A DNA stretch of 64,000 bases from Paenibacillus taiwanensis DSM 18679 (GCF_000425125.1 NZ_AULE01000023.1:62001-126000), one strand, 5' to 3'. Shown: positions 26,795-35,165, counted from the stretch's first letter. Translations and numbers: made by a program. Notes: generated by a model from the letters alone, not told the origin.

Positions 26795-27157
26795 ATGAAA
26801 ATGATTAACATAACCATCCCCAAGCCGGATGTAACGATTTACAAGCAAAAAAACCCCCAGCTGAGCAACATCTATGGTTTTACTGATTTTCATTTGATCA
26901 CTAGAGAAACCGGTGGTTTCTTTATGTTTTATAACGATAAGGATGAGCTGCTCTTTGTAGGTAAGGCAAGAAAGCTGAGACCTAGAATTAAGAAGCATTT
27001 TGAAGATTCCGTATCGGTCGTGAAAAACCATCGTAATGAGATTGCCAAAATTGAAGTCTTTGTTAATGAAGATGCTGTTGAGCGGGAAATTTACGAAACC
27101 TATCTGATCAACACCTATAAAGCCAAATACAATGTAGAGAAAGTGTTCTTCAAATAA
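26795..27157 (+). CDS. Small GIY-YIG nuclease-domain protein
   Basis: The 120-residue protein has GGFFMFYNDKDELLFVGKA near residue 40, matching the GIY-YIG core in which the two motifs are degenerate (GFFMF and LFVGK). It also has the conserved arginine (KLRPRIKKHF), a glutamate in VEREIYETYLINTYKAKYN and the final asparagine. GIY-YIG proteins cut or nick DNA; small single-domain versions are common and mostly uncharacterised. ATG follows GAGG. No fused DNA-binding domain is seen. Confidence 0.78.
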   Translation: MKMINITIPKPDVTIYKQKNPQLSNIYGFTDFHLITRETGGFFMFYNDKDELLFVGKARKLRPRIKKHFEDSVSVVKNHRNEIAKIEVFVNEDAVEREIYETYLINTYKAKYNVEKVFFK

Positions 27158-27166
27158 ATAAAAGTA

Positions 27167-27222
27167 CACACCTAAAAACGATAAGCGCAGTCATGAGAAC
27201 TGTACTTGTTGTTTTTTTGTAT
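27167..27222 (+). terminator. Possible terminator after the GIY-YIG gene
   Basis: AAGTACA and TGTACTT are perfect 7-bp arms, extended inward by CAGT/ACTG after a bulge, followed by TTGTTGTTTTTTTG. The loop is long, so the call is tentative. Confidence 0.45.
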
Positions 27223-27390
27223 TCTGGGCAAGGTAGCAGGATGCCGTGAGGCTGCACATGATCATTAAAAGACAACCGAATAAGCCGCATGGCTATATCG
27301 GTTGCTTTGGGTTGGCTTGAAAAACGCAACATGCCATATCTACAGGAGATTGTATCATGTTCTGAACTGACGCCAGCTGTTAAATGATCT

Positions 27391-28581
27391 TTACTGTACG
27401 TTTACCGAACGGCTACTTCCTTGCCTTGCGCTTGATTTGGAGGTTTTTATTTTTAGCAAAATAAATAGGAAAGCAAGCAATGCAAACATTATGCCGCTCC
27501 AGATGAGCTGATGCATGCCCAGGTGAGAAATAAACCAGCCGCCGATTGAAGTCCCTATAGTAATACCAAGATTGGAAAAGGAAACAAATAAACTGTTGCC
27601 GAATTCGGGCGCTTCTTTGGTCTCTGTCGTTAACCAAGCTTGGCTGACAACCAGCCCGCCAGAATGCACTGCTCCCCACACGAACACAATAACTACCATT
27701 GGAATGAAATAAGTTCCCCCATAATAAGCCAATAAATACACTGCTGCATAGAGCAAGGGGAACAAAATAACGGTTTTTGTCATGCTTTTATGCAGTAATT
27801 CCCCGAATATAAAATTCCCTACGATCATAATTACACCAAAAGCCATCAACATCATACTAATCCATGATCCGTTCATCTGAGTTACTTGACCAAGGTATTC
27901 CGCAAAGTAGCTGTACACAGAAAACATTGCTGCGAAAATAAAAATAACGGTCACGATGTTTAACCACAATTGGGGTTTGCGTAATATACCCACCTGCTTG
28001 CCATAAGACATTTTTTCCTTAACAGGCATGGAGGGCAGCCACATTAATATGCCTACAAAGGCAATTAGACTTACTAATGCTCCGAACAAGAATGCTGCTT
28101 CTAACGATAACTTTTCGGCGAGGTAAGAGGTCAACGGCACGCCAAACGCAAATCCAACCGTTATGCCAGCAAACACCTTTGTAACAGCCTTGCCGCTTTT
28201 TTCCGAGGGTACAAGTTTAGCTGCGGTTACGAGGGCTACGGAGAAAAAGACAGGATGAAAAATGGCTGGGATAATACGGAAGGCTAACATAACTTCAAAT
28301 GTCGTAGTATAGGCATACACAATATTGGATATCGCAAACAGAAGAACAGCCGTCAAGAGAATGACCTTGCGGTTAATACCTGAAGTCAGTAAGGTAAGGA
28401 AGGGACCAGAAATGGCAACGACTAAAGCAAATATACTTACAAGCCAGCCTGCCTGTGAGGCGGATATATTAAACTTTTGCGTGACTTGGGGCAGAACTCC
28501 TATAATACCCATTTCCGTTGTAATAATGCCGAACACGCCTAAAGCCAAAATCAAGATCAAAAGCGAGTTAACCTTTTTCAT
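27391..28581 (-). CDS. DHA1-type MFS efflux transporter (YdhP/AraJ-like)
   Basis: The 396-residue protein has twelve membrane segments, and its N-terminus (GVFGIITTEMGIIGVLPQV) is typical of AraJ/YdhP/Cml-type carriers that export sugars, arabinose-like compounds or chloramphenicol. It follows an ArsR-family gene on the same strand with a 77-base gap that holds an operator half-site similar to the one in the ArsR promoter. Its ribosome binding site is weak (GGAG 13 bases before ATG). The substrate is unknown. Confidence 0.85.
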   Translation of the reverse strand: MKKVNSLLILILALGVFGIITTEMGIIGVLPQVTQKFNISASQAGWLVSIFALVVAISGPFLTLLTSGINRKVILLTAVLLFAISNIVYAYTTTFEVMLAFRIIPAIFHPVFFSVALVTAAKLVPSEKSGKAVTKVFAGITVGFAFGVPLTSYLAEKLSLEAAFLFGALVSLIAFVGILMWLPSMPVKEKMSYGKQVGILRKPQLWLNIVTVIFIFAAMFSVYSYFAEYLGQVTQMNGSWISMMLMAFGVIMIVGNFIFGELLHKSMTKTVILFPLLYAAVYLLAYYGGTYFIPMVVIVFVWGAVHSGGLVVSQAWLTTETKEAPEFGNSLFVSFSNLGITIGTSIGGWFISHLGMHQLIWSGIMFALLAFLFILLKIKTSKSSARQGSSRSVNVQ

Positions 28582-28599
28582 AATAGATGTAATTCTCCA

Positions 28600-28630
28600 T
28601 TCATATTTATATATATAGAAATATAGATTT
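28600..28630 (-). promoter_or_regulatory. Operator-like repeat ahead of the MFS gene
   Basis: On the minus strand AAATCTATATTTCTATATAT shares AAATCTATA with the site in the promoter of the ArsR gene (28980-29000) and is itself a loose inverted repeat. It lies about 20 to 50 bases before the MFS start codon. The shared core suggests the same regulator binds both. Confidence 0.5.
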
Positions 28631-28658
28631 AAAAAACCAAAAAAAGATTCCCTTTCTG

Positions 28659-28970
28659 TTATAGTTTTTCCTTAATATACTCGGAAAATTTCTGTATAGT
28701 CTGTTCATTGCGACGATAGTACGTCCACTTGCCGATCCGCTCAGATTCCAACAATCCAGCCTTCTGCATGGTCACGAGATAACTCGAGATAACAGACTGC
28801 GCAAGTCCAGCTCTAGCCTGGATATCGCCTACGCATACACCGATCCGGAAATTGAGACCTTGTTGTAAATAGGGCTGTTCATCAAAGAATTGCTCAGGGT
28901 TCTTCAGCCATAACATAATCTGACTGCGAGTCTCATTAGACAACGCTTTATAAATTAGTAAAGGTTCCAT
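28659..28970 (-). CDS. ArsR-family repressor of the MFS gene, probably leaderless mRNA
   Basis: The 103-residue protein starts at ATG 28970 (MEPLLIYKALSNETRSQIMLWL). The winged helix has ARAGLAQSVISSYLVTMQKAGLLESERIGKWTYYRRNE as recognition region. Only one cysteine is present (GVCVGD, near residue 44), so there is no classical metal site. The promoter -10 box TATAAT lies so close to the ATG that the transcript should start at or within a few bases of it, and no ribosome binding site is visible. An operator-like inverted repeat fills the spacer between -35 and -10. Confidence 0.8.
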   Translation of the reverse strand: MEPLLIYKALSNETRSQIMLWLKNPEQFFDEQPYLQQGLNFRIGVCVGDIQARAGLAQSVISSYLVTMQKAGLLESERIGKWTYYRRNEQTIQKFSEYIKEKL

Positions 28971-28976
28971 ATATAT

Positions 28977-29005
28977 TATTATATCTATTTTTATAGATTT
29001 GTAAA
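28977..29005 (-). promoter_or_regulatory. Promoter of the ArsR gene with operator in the spacer
   Basis: On the minus strand TTTACA, a 16-base spacer and TATAAT form a promoter. The spacer contains the perfect inverted repeat ATCTAT-AAAA-ATAGAT. Bound repressor would lie between the two promoter boxes. Confidence 0.7.
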
Positions 29006-29208
29006 TATGAAAAGTGCTATTCACTTATCCCATACAGAGTCAAGGGAGACAATCCGAGATTTGCAGCGTTGTGAAACATAATGGTACCATTTTGTACGTG
29101 GTAGCCTCGATTAATCTGCTTCTTCCGGTCTGTATGATCTCCCTATATTGATATAAGGGGGATATAACCTATTTCTAACAATCCCCCACTCTGTAAATAC
29201 CTGGCGGC

Positions 29209-29904
29209 TTACAGCTGCGAAGCCAGCTCCAATGGTAGAAAGGCGTAGTTGCCATCCCTTAGGATCTCACCATGACGAACCGGAATTGCATGTTTAAAAA
29301 TAGGCCCATCGATAACGGTAGTATGGAACTCCCCACCTTCACCGCAAGGATCAATACCACGAGCTACTAGCTCCCTTACATATTCAGCAGTTAGTGTGCG
29401 CCCAAGATCTTCTTCCCGCATGCCTAATGATAAATTAACCGTTACCAGGATCGTTACAAACCCTAGATTGATGAACGTTTCGACGGCTTCTCGATGATCC
29501 ATTTCCCATAAAGGCATCCCTAGCTTTAGTCCAGCGTTTTGGGTTACTTTGTCATGCCAACATCCGTGAGCGGGTACATCCAAGTCCCCAGTCACCAGTA
29601 CCTCAGCACCTTGCTGTTTAGCATTAACGAGCAAGCGTGTAAATATGGCCTCATAATCGGACCAACTGGTAGCTGCCATATATAGAGGCAGACCAATTGC
29701 ATCGGCTTGGGCACGAATAAGCTCTGGGGGCATCCCGTGTGAACGGGACCGTTTCCCTTCTTCCTCCAACATAACAATGAGTCCGATTGCCTCTCCGACA
29801 CTCATCGCTTTGTAAAGCGCTAGCATGCTATCCTTGCCTCCACTAAAGGAAGCTATAAATTTATGCCCTTGGGCACCATTTTTCCAATCCGCTACTTCCG
29901 TCAT
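29209..29904 (-). CDS. Dph6-type diphthine-ammonia-ligase-like ATP pyrophosphatase
   Basis: The 231-residue protein has the PP-loop ASFSGGKDSMLALYKAM (residues 18-34) of adenine-nucleotide alpha hydrolases. It also shows VTGDLDVPAHGCWHDKV near 100 and the later GIDPCGEGGEFHTTVIDGPIF typical of the Dph6/YjbQ-like family. In eukaryotes Dph6 amidates diphthine on EF2; bacteria lack diphthamide, so the bacterial members act on another substrate that is not known. ATG follows GAGGAG. The gene is monocistronic. Confidence 0.85.
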   Translation of the reverse strand: MTEVADWKNGAQGHKFIASFSGGKDSMLALYKAMSVGEAIGLIVMLEEEGKRSRSHGMPPELIRAQADAIGLPLYMAATSWSDYEAIFTRLLVNAKQQGAEVLVTGDLDVPAHGCWHDKVTQNAGLKLGMPLWEMDHREAVETFINLGFVTILVTVNLSLGMREEDLGRTLTAEYVRELVARGIDPCGEGGEFHTTVIDGPIFKHAIPVRHGEILRDGNYAFLPLELASQL

Positions 29905-30013
29905 CTGTATCTTCTCCTCTTGTTCGCATGATTTGTGGTGGGGACCCAGTCAATCCGTTATCTATACTATAAATGAGGAGTTAGAAGTCTGTATATAAGT
30001 TCGGTTACAAGTC

Positions 30014-30240
30014 ATGATAAAAGAGGTTTTTCCAATTTTGTTCTACAGCGAGGTTCTTCCTCCAGGAACAAAAAGATTAAGATGGGAAGTAGAAGGCGGG
30101 GTCGTCGATCAATATGACATTTCATTTGAATGAAAAGGGGTGTGTCGGCAGGAACGGACCCTACGGAGTTGGAAGATGTCATTAGCGGAAATACACGCAG
30201 AGTCATAACCGCAAGATCACTTTACATCCATATAACCTAA
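30014..30240 (+). pseudogene. Two overlapping tiny ORFs or one frameshifted small gene
   Basis: ATG at 30014 opens 39 codons ending in TGA at 30133 (ISFE-stop). ATG at 30130 overlaps that stop as ATGA and opens 36 codons to TAA at 30240. Both translations look protein-like (VLPPGTKRLRWEVEGG in the first, DVISGNTRRVITARSLYI in the second), and joined they would make one 75-residue beta-rich protein. So I favour a single gene broken by a two-base frameshift. A translationally coupled pair is the alternative. I do not recognise the family; a resemblance to spore-appendage-like small beta proteins is only a guess. The first start lacks a clear ribosome binding site. Confidence 0.45.
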
Positions 30241-30245
30241 ATTAA

Positions 30246-30276
30246 GAAAAACCCCGCGAGATGATATTCCGCGGGG
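30246..30276 (-). terminator. Terminator of the Cys-rich precursor operon
   Basis: CCCCGCG and CGCGGGG form a perfect 7-bp stem. On the minus strand it is followed by TTTTTC, so it ends the operon whose last gene stops at 30311. Confidence 0.85.
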
Positions 30277-30310
30277 ATAATCTCCGTATTTTGTTGGAGC
30301 ACGAGTTAGC

Positions 30311-31057
30311 TTAGGCCTTAGAGCAAAGCCCTAATTCCCATGCTGCTTTACATCCAATATTACACGCCACCATAACGGGTGGCAGTGCAGCAAATGCGAG
30401 GCATGCAACTGGACATGCTAATGCCCCGGATAATGAGCAGCCTAAGCGAACCCAATCAATGTCAAGAGTTGTGAATTCATCTGTCAATCCCATTTTGGCT
30501 GCTACATCTAATTTAAGCAGAGTGAGATCCTTTAATGTGATAACGGAATAGCCATCTTTAGCATCTATGATGTCAAATGCGATACTTTCAGGATTGCTGC
30601 TGTCGATATTTTCTTTTAGTTTGACGAGTTGTAGAGATTCCAGAGTACCTTGTTTATTTGTGCTGCCGCTAAGAGATGCGGATTCCGATGCCGTGGCTAT
30701 GGAGAAGGTGTACTTCGTGGCTCCATCTTGAACAGTGTGAATAACTTTAACGTCTTTTAAGCTGCTTAATTCTATATGTTGTTGGTTCAGAAAGTTTGTA
30801 AACAGGACATCCGTCTTTACATGCTGTGTAATAAACTGATCCCCTTCTTGTACGCTCAGAATTTGAATGGAATCAAGACCTGATGCTCTAGTGGCGAGCT
30901 CTAAAGCTTCATCGGTTACTACAGAACCAGGCGTACAACAACCGCAGTTATTGGAGGAAGGTAGTGTCTGACTAGTGCGGTCAAGAGCGTTCACTGGAGA
31001 GTATGTTACAAAAACAAAAGCAAAGATCATCATAACGGCGATTATTTTTTTGACCAT
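30311..31057 (-). CDS. Secreted precursor with six-cysteine hydrophobic C-terminal domain (halocin C8-like)
   Basis: The 248-residue protein has a signal peptide (basic MVKK, hydrophobic core, likely cut after NA near residue 25) and an early NCGCC cluster near 37. A 150-residue soluble middle part follows. The C-terminal 50 residues are rich in Gly, Ala and Cys. The six C-terminal cysteines are spaced C-x7-C-x3-C-x12-C-x3-C-x8-C, giving two C-x3-C pairs on two hydrophobic helices. This layout resembles halocin C8-type precursors, in which the C-terminal part is the bacteriocin and the N-terminal part gives immunity. It is the third gene of an operon with a sigma factor and a HAAS-like membrane protein. 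Activity is inferred, not shown. ATG follows GGTGGGGG. Confidence 0.65.
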   Translation of the reverse strand: MVKKIIAVMMIFAFVFVTYSPVNALDRTSQTLPSSNNCGCCTPGSVVTDEALELATRASGLDSIQILSVQEGDQFITQHVKTDVLFTNFLNQQHIELSSLKDVKVIHTVQDGATKYTFSIATASESASLSGSTNKQGTLESLQLVKLKENIDSSNPESIAFDIIDAKDGYSVITLKDLTLLKLDVAAKMGLTDEFTTLDIDWVRLGCSLSGALACPVACLAFAALPPVMVACNIGCKAAWELGLCSKA

Positions 31058-31108
31058 AGTTAAACCCCCACCTTATATAAAATTGTTGATGCTCAACAAA
31101 AATACGGT

Positions 31109-31735
31109 TTAAGGAATAAACAGTTTTCGCATAAAGGTTGAATTTCTCCAGTCAAAATAAAAGGCAGATATCGTGGTGAGGGCAATTAGTGAGAACGGTA
31201 TAATAAGCGCGGTTATAGAGAATTGTTGCAGGAGCATATAACAAAAAATAAACGAGAGGGGAAGATAAACAACAAAGTTGGAAAATACGATTTCTTTGAA
31301 AAATGACTGGTCATAACGGTATTTGTAGAAGCTAGAAATAGTCGCGATCAAGAGGATACAGATGATGCTAGTATGGAGCCAAAAGGAAGTTTGGAATTGC
31401 CAAGCACTCAGTTGATGGTACAAGTCACTATTAAGTGTCCAACTTATCGTTAAAATATATGGCATAAAGCCCATGCCTCGCTTGAACTTTCCATTTGTGG
31501 GGGTCAATGAGCCTTCTAGCCCGTGCATTTCTTTTTTAACAATGTCTTTAGGGTTGCCGAGGTCAACGAATAAAGAACGTAATTCCGAAAGGCTGCTCCT
31601 AGAAGTGGATTGCTCCTCAATTAATAACTGATACTGTTCAAAAAGCTCCGTTTTACGAACAGGGCTTAAGTCACTAATCCAGATATAATACTGAAGTGAC
31701 CTTAAATAACCATTAATTAGTTCATGTCTTTCCAT
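31109..31735 (-). CDS. HAAS/DUF1700-like membrane protein
   Basis: The 208-residue protein has a soluble alpha-helical N-terminus (about 1-75) with the pattern of HAAS-domain proteins (a YLRSL start, then a charged EQYQLLIEEQ helix, then LGNPKDIVKKE). About four membrane segments follow. HAAS proteins usually sit beside PadR regulators or sigma factors and modulate them at the membrane. Here it lies between the sigma factor and the secreted precursor, 51 bases before the latter. It could be the anti-sigma factor, or an immunity or export protein for the precursor. ATG follows AGGAGG. Confidence 0.65.
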   Translation of the reverse strand: MERHELINGYLRSLQYYIWISDLSPVRKTELFEQYQLLIEEQSTSRSSLSELRSLFVDLGNPKDIVKKEMHGLEGSLTPTNGKFKRGMGFMPYILTISWTLNSDLYHQLSAWQFQTSFWLHTSIICILLIATISSFYKYRYDQSFFKEIVFSNFVVYLPLSFIFCYMLLQQFSITALIIPFSLIALTTISAFYFDWRNSTFMRKLFIP

Positions 31736-31825
31736 CTACCAAACCTCCTGTTGGCTAGTCTTCTTTTTAATTTCAATAAACCCTTACATTTACCCTAACG
31801 ATGTGTACTAGCTGTAGATAACGTT

Positions 31826-32398
31826 TTAATAAAGGCGTGCCCCCCATTTTTTTGAAAAATGAGTATGGAGCTTCTTTCTCGCCCTGTACAGTAATTGAGT
31901 TAAGGCATGTTCCGACATTTTTAACTTGTGAGCGATTACTCTACATGATTTGTTTTCCAGATAGTATAGCCGAATTACGGTTTGGTACTTAGCATTTAGT
32001 TGCCCTAGTGATTGATACAACATTTCTTGGCGAATTTTCGATTCAATAAGTTTATCTACTAGAGTTGTATCAGCCTGAGTATGATGTTCCAGATACCTTA
32101 CAAGGAGTGAGTGCGGTAAGGGATAATACTTTCGGTGTTTTTTCATATAATCATATGCAGTATTTCGGGCCACTTTTTTAATCCAAGCTTTAAGATTATT
32201 GGAATGATGCAGTTTGGGTGCCTTCATCATTACTTTTATGAAGGACTCTTGTACAACATCTTCTGCTAACTCATGGTTGCGAAATAAAAGATAAATATCA
32301 CGATAGATCAGCTTCTTATAAGAGTCATACACGGATTGTTGAGTCGAGCTGTCAAGATGATGAATATTGTCGCGTAGAAATAATAACCAGCGCTCCAT
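31826..32398 (-). CDS. ECF-like sigma-70 family factor
   Basis: The 190-residue protein starts at ATG 32398, behind GGAGGG with five bases between; the open frame extends further but has no ribosome binding site there. Sigma region 2 lies at about 30-95 (DIYLLFRNHELAEDVVQESFIKVM and AWIKKVARNTAYDYMKKH). Region 4 lies at about 135-180 (YQTVIRLYYLENKSCRVIAHKLKMSEHALTQLLYRARKKL). There is no region 1 or 3, as in ECF factors. It is the first gene of a three-gene unit and probably directs transcription of that unit or of other targets. No ECF-type AAC...CGT promoter was evident in the 120 bases upstream. Confidence 0.85.
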   Translation of the reverse strand: MERWLLFLRDNIHHLDSSTQQSVYDSYKKLIYRDIYLLFRNHELAEDVVQESFIKVMMKAPKLHHSNNLKAWIKKVARNTAYDYMKKHRKYYPLPHSLLVRYLEHHTQADTTLVDKLIESKIRQEMLYQSLGQLNAKYQTVIRLYYLENKSCRVIAHKLKMSEHALTQLLYRARKKLHTHFSKKWGARLY

Positions 32399-32815
32399 AT
32401 AATCCCTCCAAACTAGCAAACTACTCGTTGACATAAATACGTGCACACATAACTATTATCGTGTTATCTACTGGATGAGTAAGTGGGGGAACAGATATCA
32501 AATGGGGACTATAACGAATCAAAGATAGAACTAAATTGAACATAGAACATCTAATCGCTGATTAATTTGGAAATACATTCATGATTTATATTAAATATAC
32601 CTTATTTATAAAGCAGAGGAAAGTGCAGTCCTATGCCAAAAGGGATTATGTCTGAAAAGGGACGGACATTTCCGTCAACAGGCATATCGACATCGATGTG
32701 TCCTATTATAACTTCAATCCAAAGGCCAGCCCTTGCAGTCCCAGTAGAGGGGAACAAGGTGCTGGCCCTTATCATACCTATTGGATGAGGTTAACATGCT
32801 GCTCATCCATAAACC
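32399..32815. other. Gap between the sigma-factor operon and the epimerase gene
   Basis: The region holds the untranscribed upstream part of the sigma operon, an AT-rich stretch, GACGG/CCGTC at about 32665, and the terminator at 32721-32770. Short open frames in 32640-32810 are probably chance; none has both a ribosome binding site and a recognisable product. Confidence 0.4.
32721..32770 (-). terminator. Terminator after the epimerase gene
   Basis: AAAGGCCAGCCCTTG and CAAGGTGCTGGCCCTT form a long stem with one bulge. On the minus strand it ends in CTTTGG, 46 bases beyond the epimerase stop. Confidence 0.75.
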
Positions 32816-33691
32816 TCACAGACGCTCCTGCTGTCCACGTTCCAGACTTTGAGCAAAGCCTGTACGCCAGGTTGGATATAATGGAGTCCAACCGTAATCG
32901 CCACGCGCCTTCGCATTGGAGGCGCCGCGCTCCCCTCGATTGCGCCCTGATTGAAGCGCAGGTACAGGCGCTTGCAGCGCAGCCGCATATACCGGCAGCC
33001 ACTCTGTTCCTGCGGCGGGCTCATCGTCGACCACATGGACAGGTCCGGTAGGCCATTCCAGTGCCAGCAGAGCTGCATTAGCGGCATCCTCCACATGAAG
33101 GAAGGAGGTTATGCCATCCGTTGCTGGCATTTGGCTCTGCATCACCTTCTGAGCAATTGTGCCCTTATGGTCATACCAAGTGTGCGGCCCATAAAGCGTG
33201 CCGTATCTTAGAATAACGTGCTCCGGGATTTCAGCCACAGCACTTTCCAATGCAGCCACACCGTCAACTGTAGTTTTTCTCGGCAATGGCGCGTGGATAT
33301 CCAAAGGCACCTGTTCCCCCGCAGGATGCTCCCCTGGCTCATAAGCCCATGATATGCTTTGTGCAATCATGCGTTGTACTCCAGCAGCATGCGCTGCATC
33401 AACCAAGTTGCGGGTTCCTTCGATGCGTATGCGCGCATTCTCTTCAATACTCCCATTGCTCAAGGAAGTAAGCTGATGGATGATGACGTCTGGGTCGACC
33501 GCACCTACCGCTGCTAGAACAGCTTCTTTTTCAAACACATCGACTACGATCGACGTTGCACCCAAAGCCTGAATGTGCGTCTTACGCTCCAGTTTATGTG
33601 TCATGCCGACCACTTCATGGCCTGCCTGAACTAATTTACGAGTTAACAGCTTGCCGATTACACCTGTAGACCCTGCGACTAAAATTTTCAT
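32816..33691 (-). CDS. NAD(P)-dependent epimerase/dehydratase
   Basis: The 291-residue extended-SDR protein starts at ATG 33691, behind GGAGGG. It begins with the Rossmann motif MKILVAGSTGVIGKLLTRKL. DVIIHQLTSLSN follows in the place of the active-site strand, and ILRYGTLYGPHTWYD near 165 lines the substrate pocket. The classical YxxxK is not obvious, so it may act as an isomerase-like or atypical reductase. It is downstream of an MFS gene by 56 bases on the same strand, with a MocR regulator divergent from them. The function is probably modification of the compound handled by that cassette. Confidence 0.8.
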   Translation of the reverse strand: MKILVAGSTGVIGKLLTRKLVQAGHEVVGMTHKLERKTHIQALGATSIVVDVFEKEAVLAAVGAVDPDVIIHQLTSLSNGSIEENARIRIEGTRNLVDAAHAAGVQRMIAQSISWAYEPGEHPAGEQVPLDIHAPLPRKTTVDGVAALESAVAEIPEHVILRYGTLYGPHTWYDHKGTIAQKVMQSQMPATDGITSFLHVEDAANAALLALEWPTGPVHVVDDEPAAGTEWLPVYAAALQAPVPALQSGRNRGERGASNAKARGDYGWTPLYPTWRTGFAQSLERGQQERL

Positions 33692-33747
33692 ATCTATACC
33701 CTCCGTGTGTAAGAAATAAGGAGCTTTTACTCCGCCCAACCCCCACT

Positions 33748-35034
33748 TTATATAGGTTGGTGTCCGGCTGTATGGTTCAACTGGCGTGGGACCATCAAGA
33801 TTTGTAGCCCCATCAATACGACTGTAAGCAAGCATAGTCCTAGCATCGCAATTCCAAATTGATGAGTTCTATCGTGCATCCATCCGATTAGGAGCGGACC
33901 TAGCGCACCGATCAAATATCCGATGGATTGTGTCATCGCGGCCCAAGAGGATGCTTCTTCGGGTGTAGATGCGGTATCAACCGGCAGTAATGAAGCCAGC
34001 GAAAACAGCATTCCTGAGCCCAATCCGCATATTGAAACCGCCGCCCAAGGGAGCGTTGAGCAGAGAATCAAGGCAAGCCCAAGCAACTGCATGAGGGAGG
34101 CGCACAACAGCCATATTTTTTTGGAAGGCACTCGCCTCAGCAGCAGTTGGAGCAAGAAGCCGCTTGGGATTTGAACAAAGGCATAAAGGGTAAGTAAATG
34201 GGCTGCATCAGCATGAGAATAACCCAAACTTTCCATAATAGGTGGCAACCATGCCATTAAGGAGTAGAAAATCATCGCCAAAAGTCCAAAATGCAAAGTG
34301 AGCAGCCAAGCTTGCGTATTTTTCCAGGGCAAAGTGGGACTTTGCAAGTAGATATAGGGTAATGTGTGGGCCTTAGCTTGTCTATGCATGACTACGAACC
34401 AGATGGGAAGCGCTGCTGCTGCAAGCAAGGACCATAGGGCAAGGGATGCCTGCCACGAATTAAAGGTCATTTGCAACGGCAGGGACAAGCCAGATCCAAG
34501 GGTAGCTCCAAGCGACAATGCTGTCGTGTATATAGCGACCATCGCGGCTGTTTGTGCGGGAAAATACTTTTTCATAAAGCCAGATAATAAGGGTCCCATT
34601 GTAGCAATGCCGAAACCAATCAGCACAGCGGTAGCTAGCAAAAAGTACGCCGAGTTCGTGACCAGTCGTAATGACGTCCCCATCGTAATGAGTATCAACG
34701 ACCAAGCAATTACTTGCTCAAGACCCCACCTTCTGCCTAACCGAATAGATAGCGGAGAAAGGCATCCCATACAGAGCACAGGAATCGACGTCAACAGGCT
34801 TGCAACTGTACCATTTAAGCTTAAATCGTGACGAATGAGCCCAAGCAATGGGGCAACAGCCGTGATCGCAGGTCGCAAACTTAGAGCGGCTGCAAAAAGA
34901 GCTACTGGCATAAGCCAACCAGCCATGATGTGCTTCTCCTGATGTGGAAAAGGATACGCAGCGTCAAGGCGCTGTAGAGGATGCCCCCCTTGTTGATGAT
35001 GCGTGCGGGGCGGCAAATCGATAGGCGGACGCAT
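33748..35034 (-). CDS. MFS transporter, CynX/NimT type
   Basis: The 428-residue protein is read from ATG 35034, behind AAGGAAGGTG. About 50 hydrophilic residues precede the conserved start of the membrane part (MAGWLMPVALFAAALSLRPAITAVAPLLG), so a start at that internal Met, 16 bases after a weak site, is an alternative. Twelve membrane segments and the SLRPAITAVAPLL signature place it in the cyanate/2-nitroimidazole transporter group. It is divergent from the MocR gene and followed by the epimerase-like gene. Confidence 0.82.
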   Translation of the reverse strand: MRPPIDLPPRTHHQQGGHPLQRLDAAYPFPHQEKHIMAGWLMPVALFAAALSLRPAITAVAPLLGLIRHDLSLNGTVASLLTSIPVLCMGCLSPLSIRLGRRWGLEQVIAWSLILITMGTSLRLVTNSAYFLLATAVLIGFGIATMGPLLSGFMKKYFPAQTAAMVAIYTTALSLGATLGSGLSLPLQMTFNSWQASLALWSLLAAAALPIWFVVMHRQAKAHTLPYIYLQSPTLPWKNTQAWLLTLHFGLLAMIFYSLMAWLPPIMESLGYSHADAAHLLTLYAFVQIPSGFLLQLLLRRVPSKKIWLLCASLMQLLGLALILCSTLPWAAVSICGLGSGMLFSLASLLPVDTASTPEEASSWAAMTQSIGYLIGALGPLLIGWMHDRTHQFGIAMLGLCLLTVVLMGLQILMVPRQLNHTAGHQPI

Positions 35035-35165
35035 CTTTGGCACCTTCCTTCTATGTAGTCCTTGTATTAGCAATTTCGATCTTATCATGTTAGATTGGAC
35101 ATCATAAGTACCACTTCAATAGAGTTTCCAGCATACCAATTATACCGATAAGGAGTGTATCCTAT

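Noticed and set aside
26462-27169. 235-codon minus-strand frame over the methyltransferase/TPR and GIY-YIG genes
   Set aside because: It spans the ends of two recognised plus-strand genes, has cysteine- and histidine-rich random composition and no start signal.
27167-27390. Possible small RNA in the interval after the GIY-YIG gene
   Set aside because: Apart from one loose hairpin with a T-run there is no promoter or conserved secondary structure to support it.
32634-32790. 50-odd codon plus-strand ORF starting at about 32634
   Set aside because: It runs through the terminator stem of the epimerase gene and gives a low-complexity product with no resemblance to known proteins.
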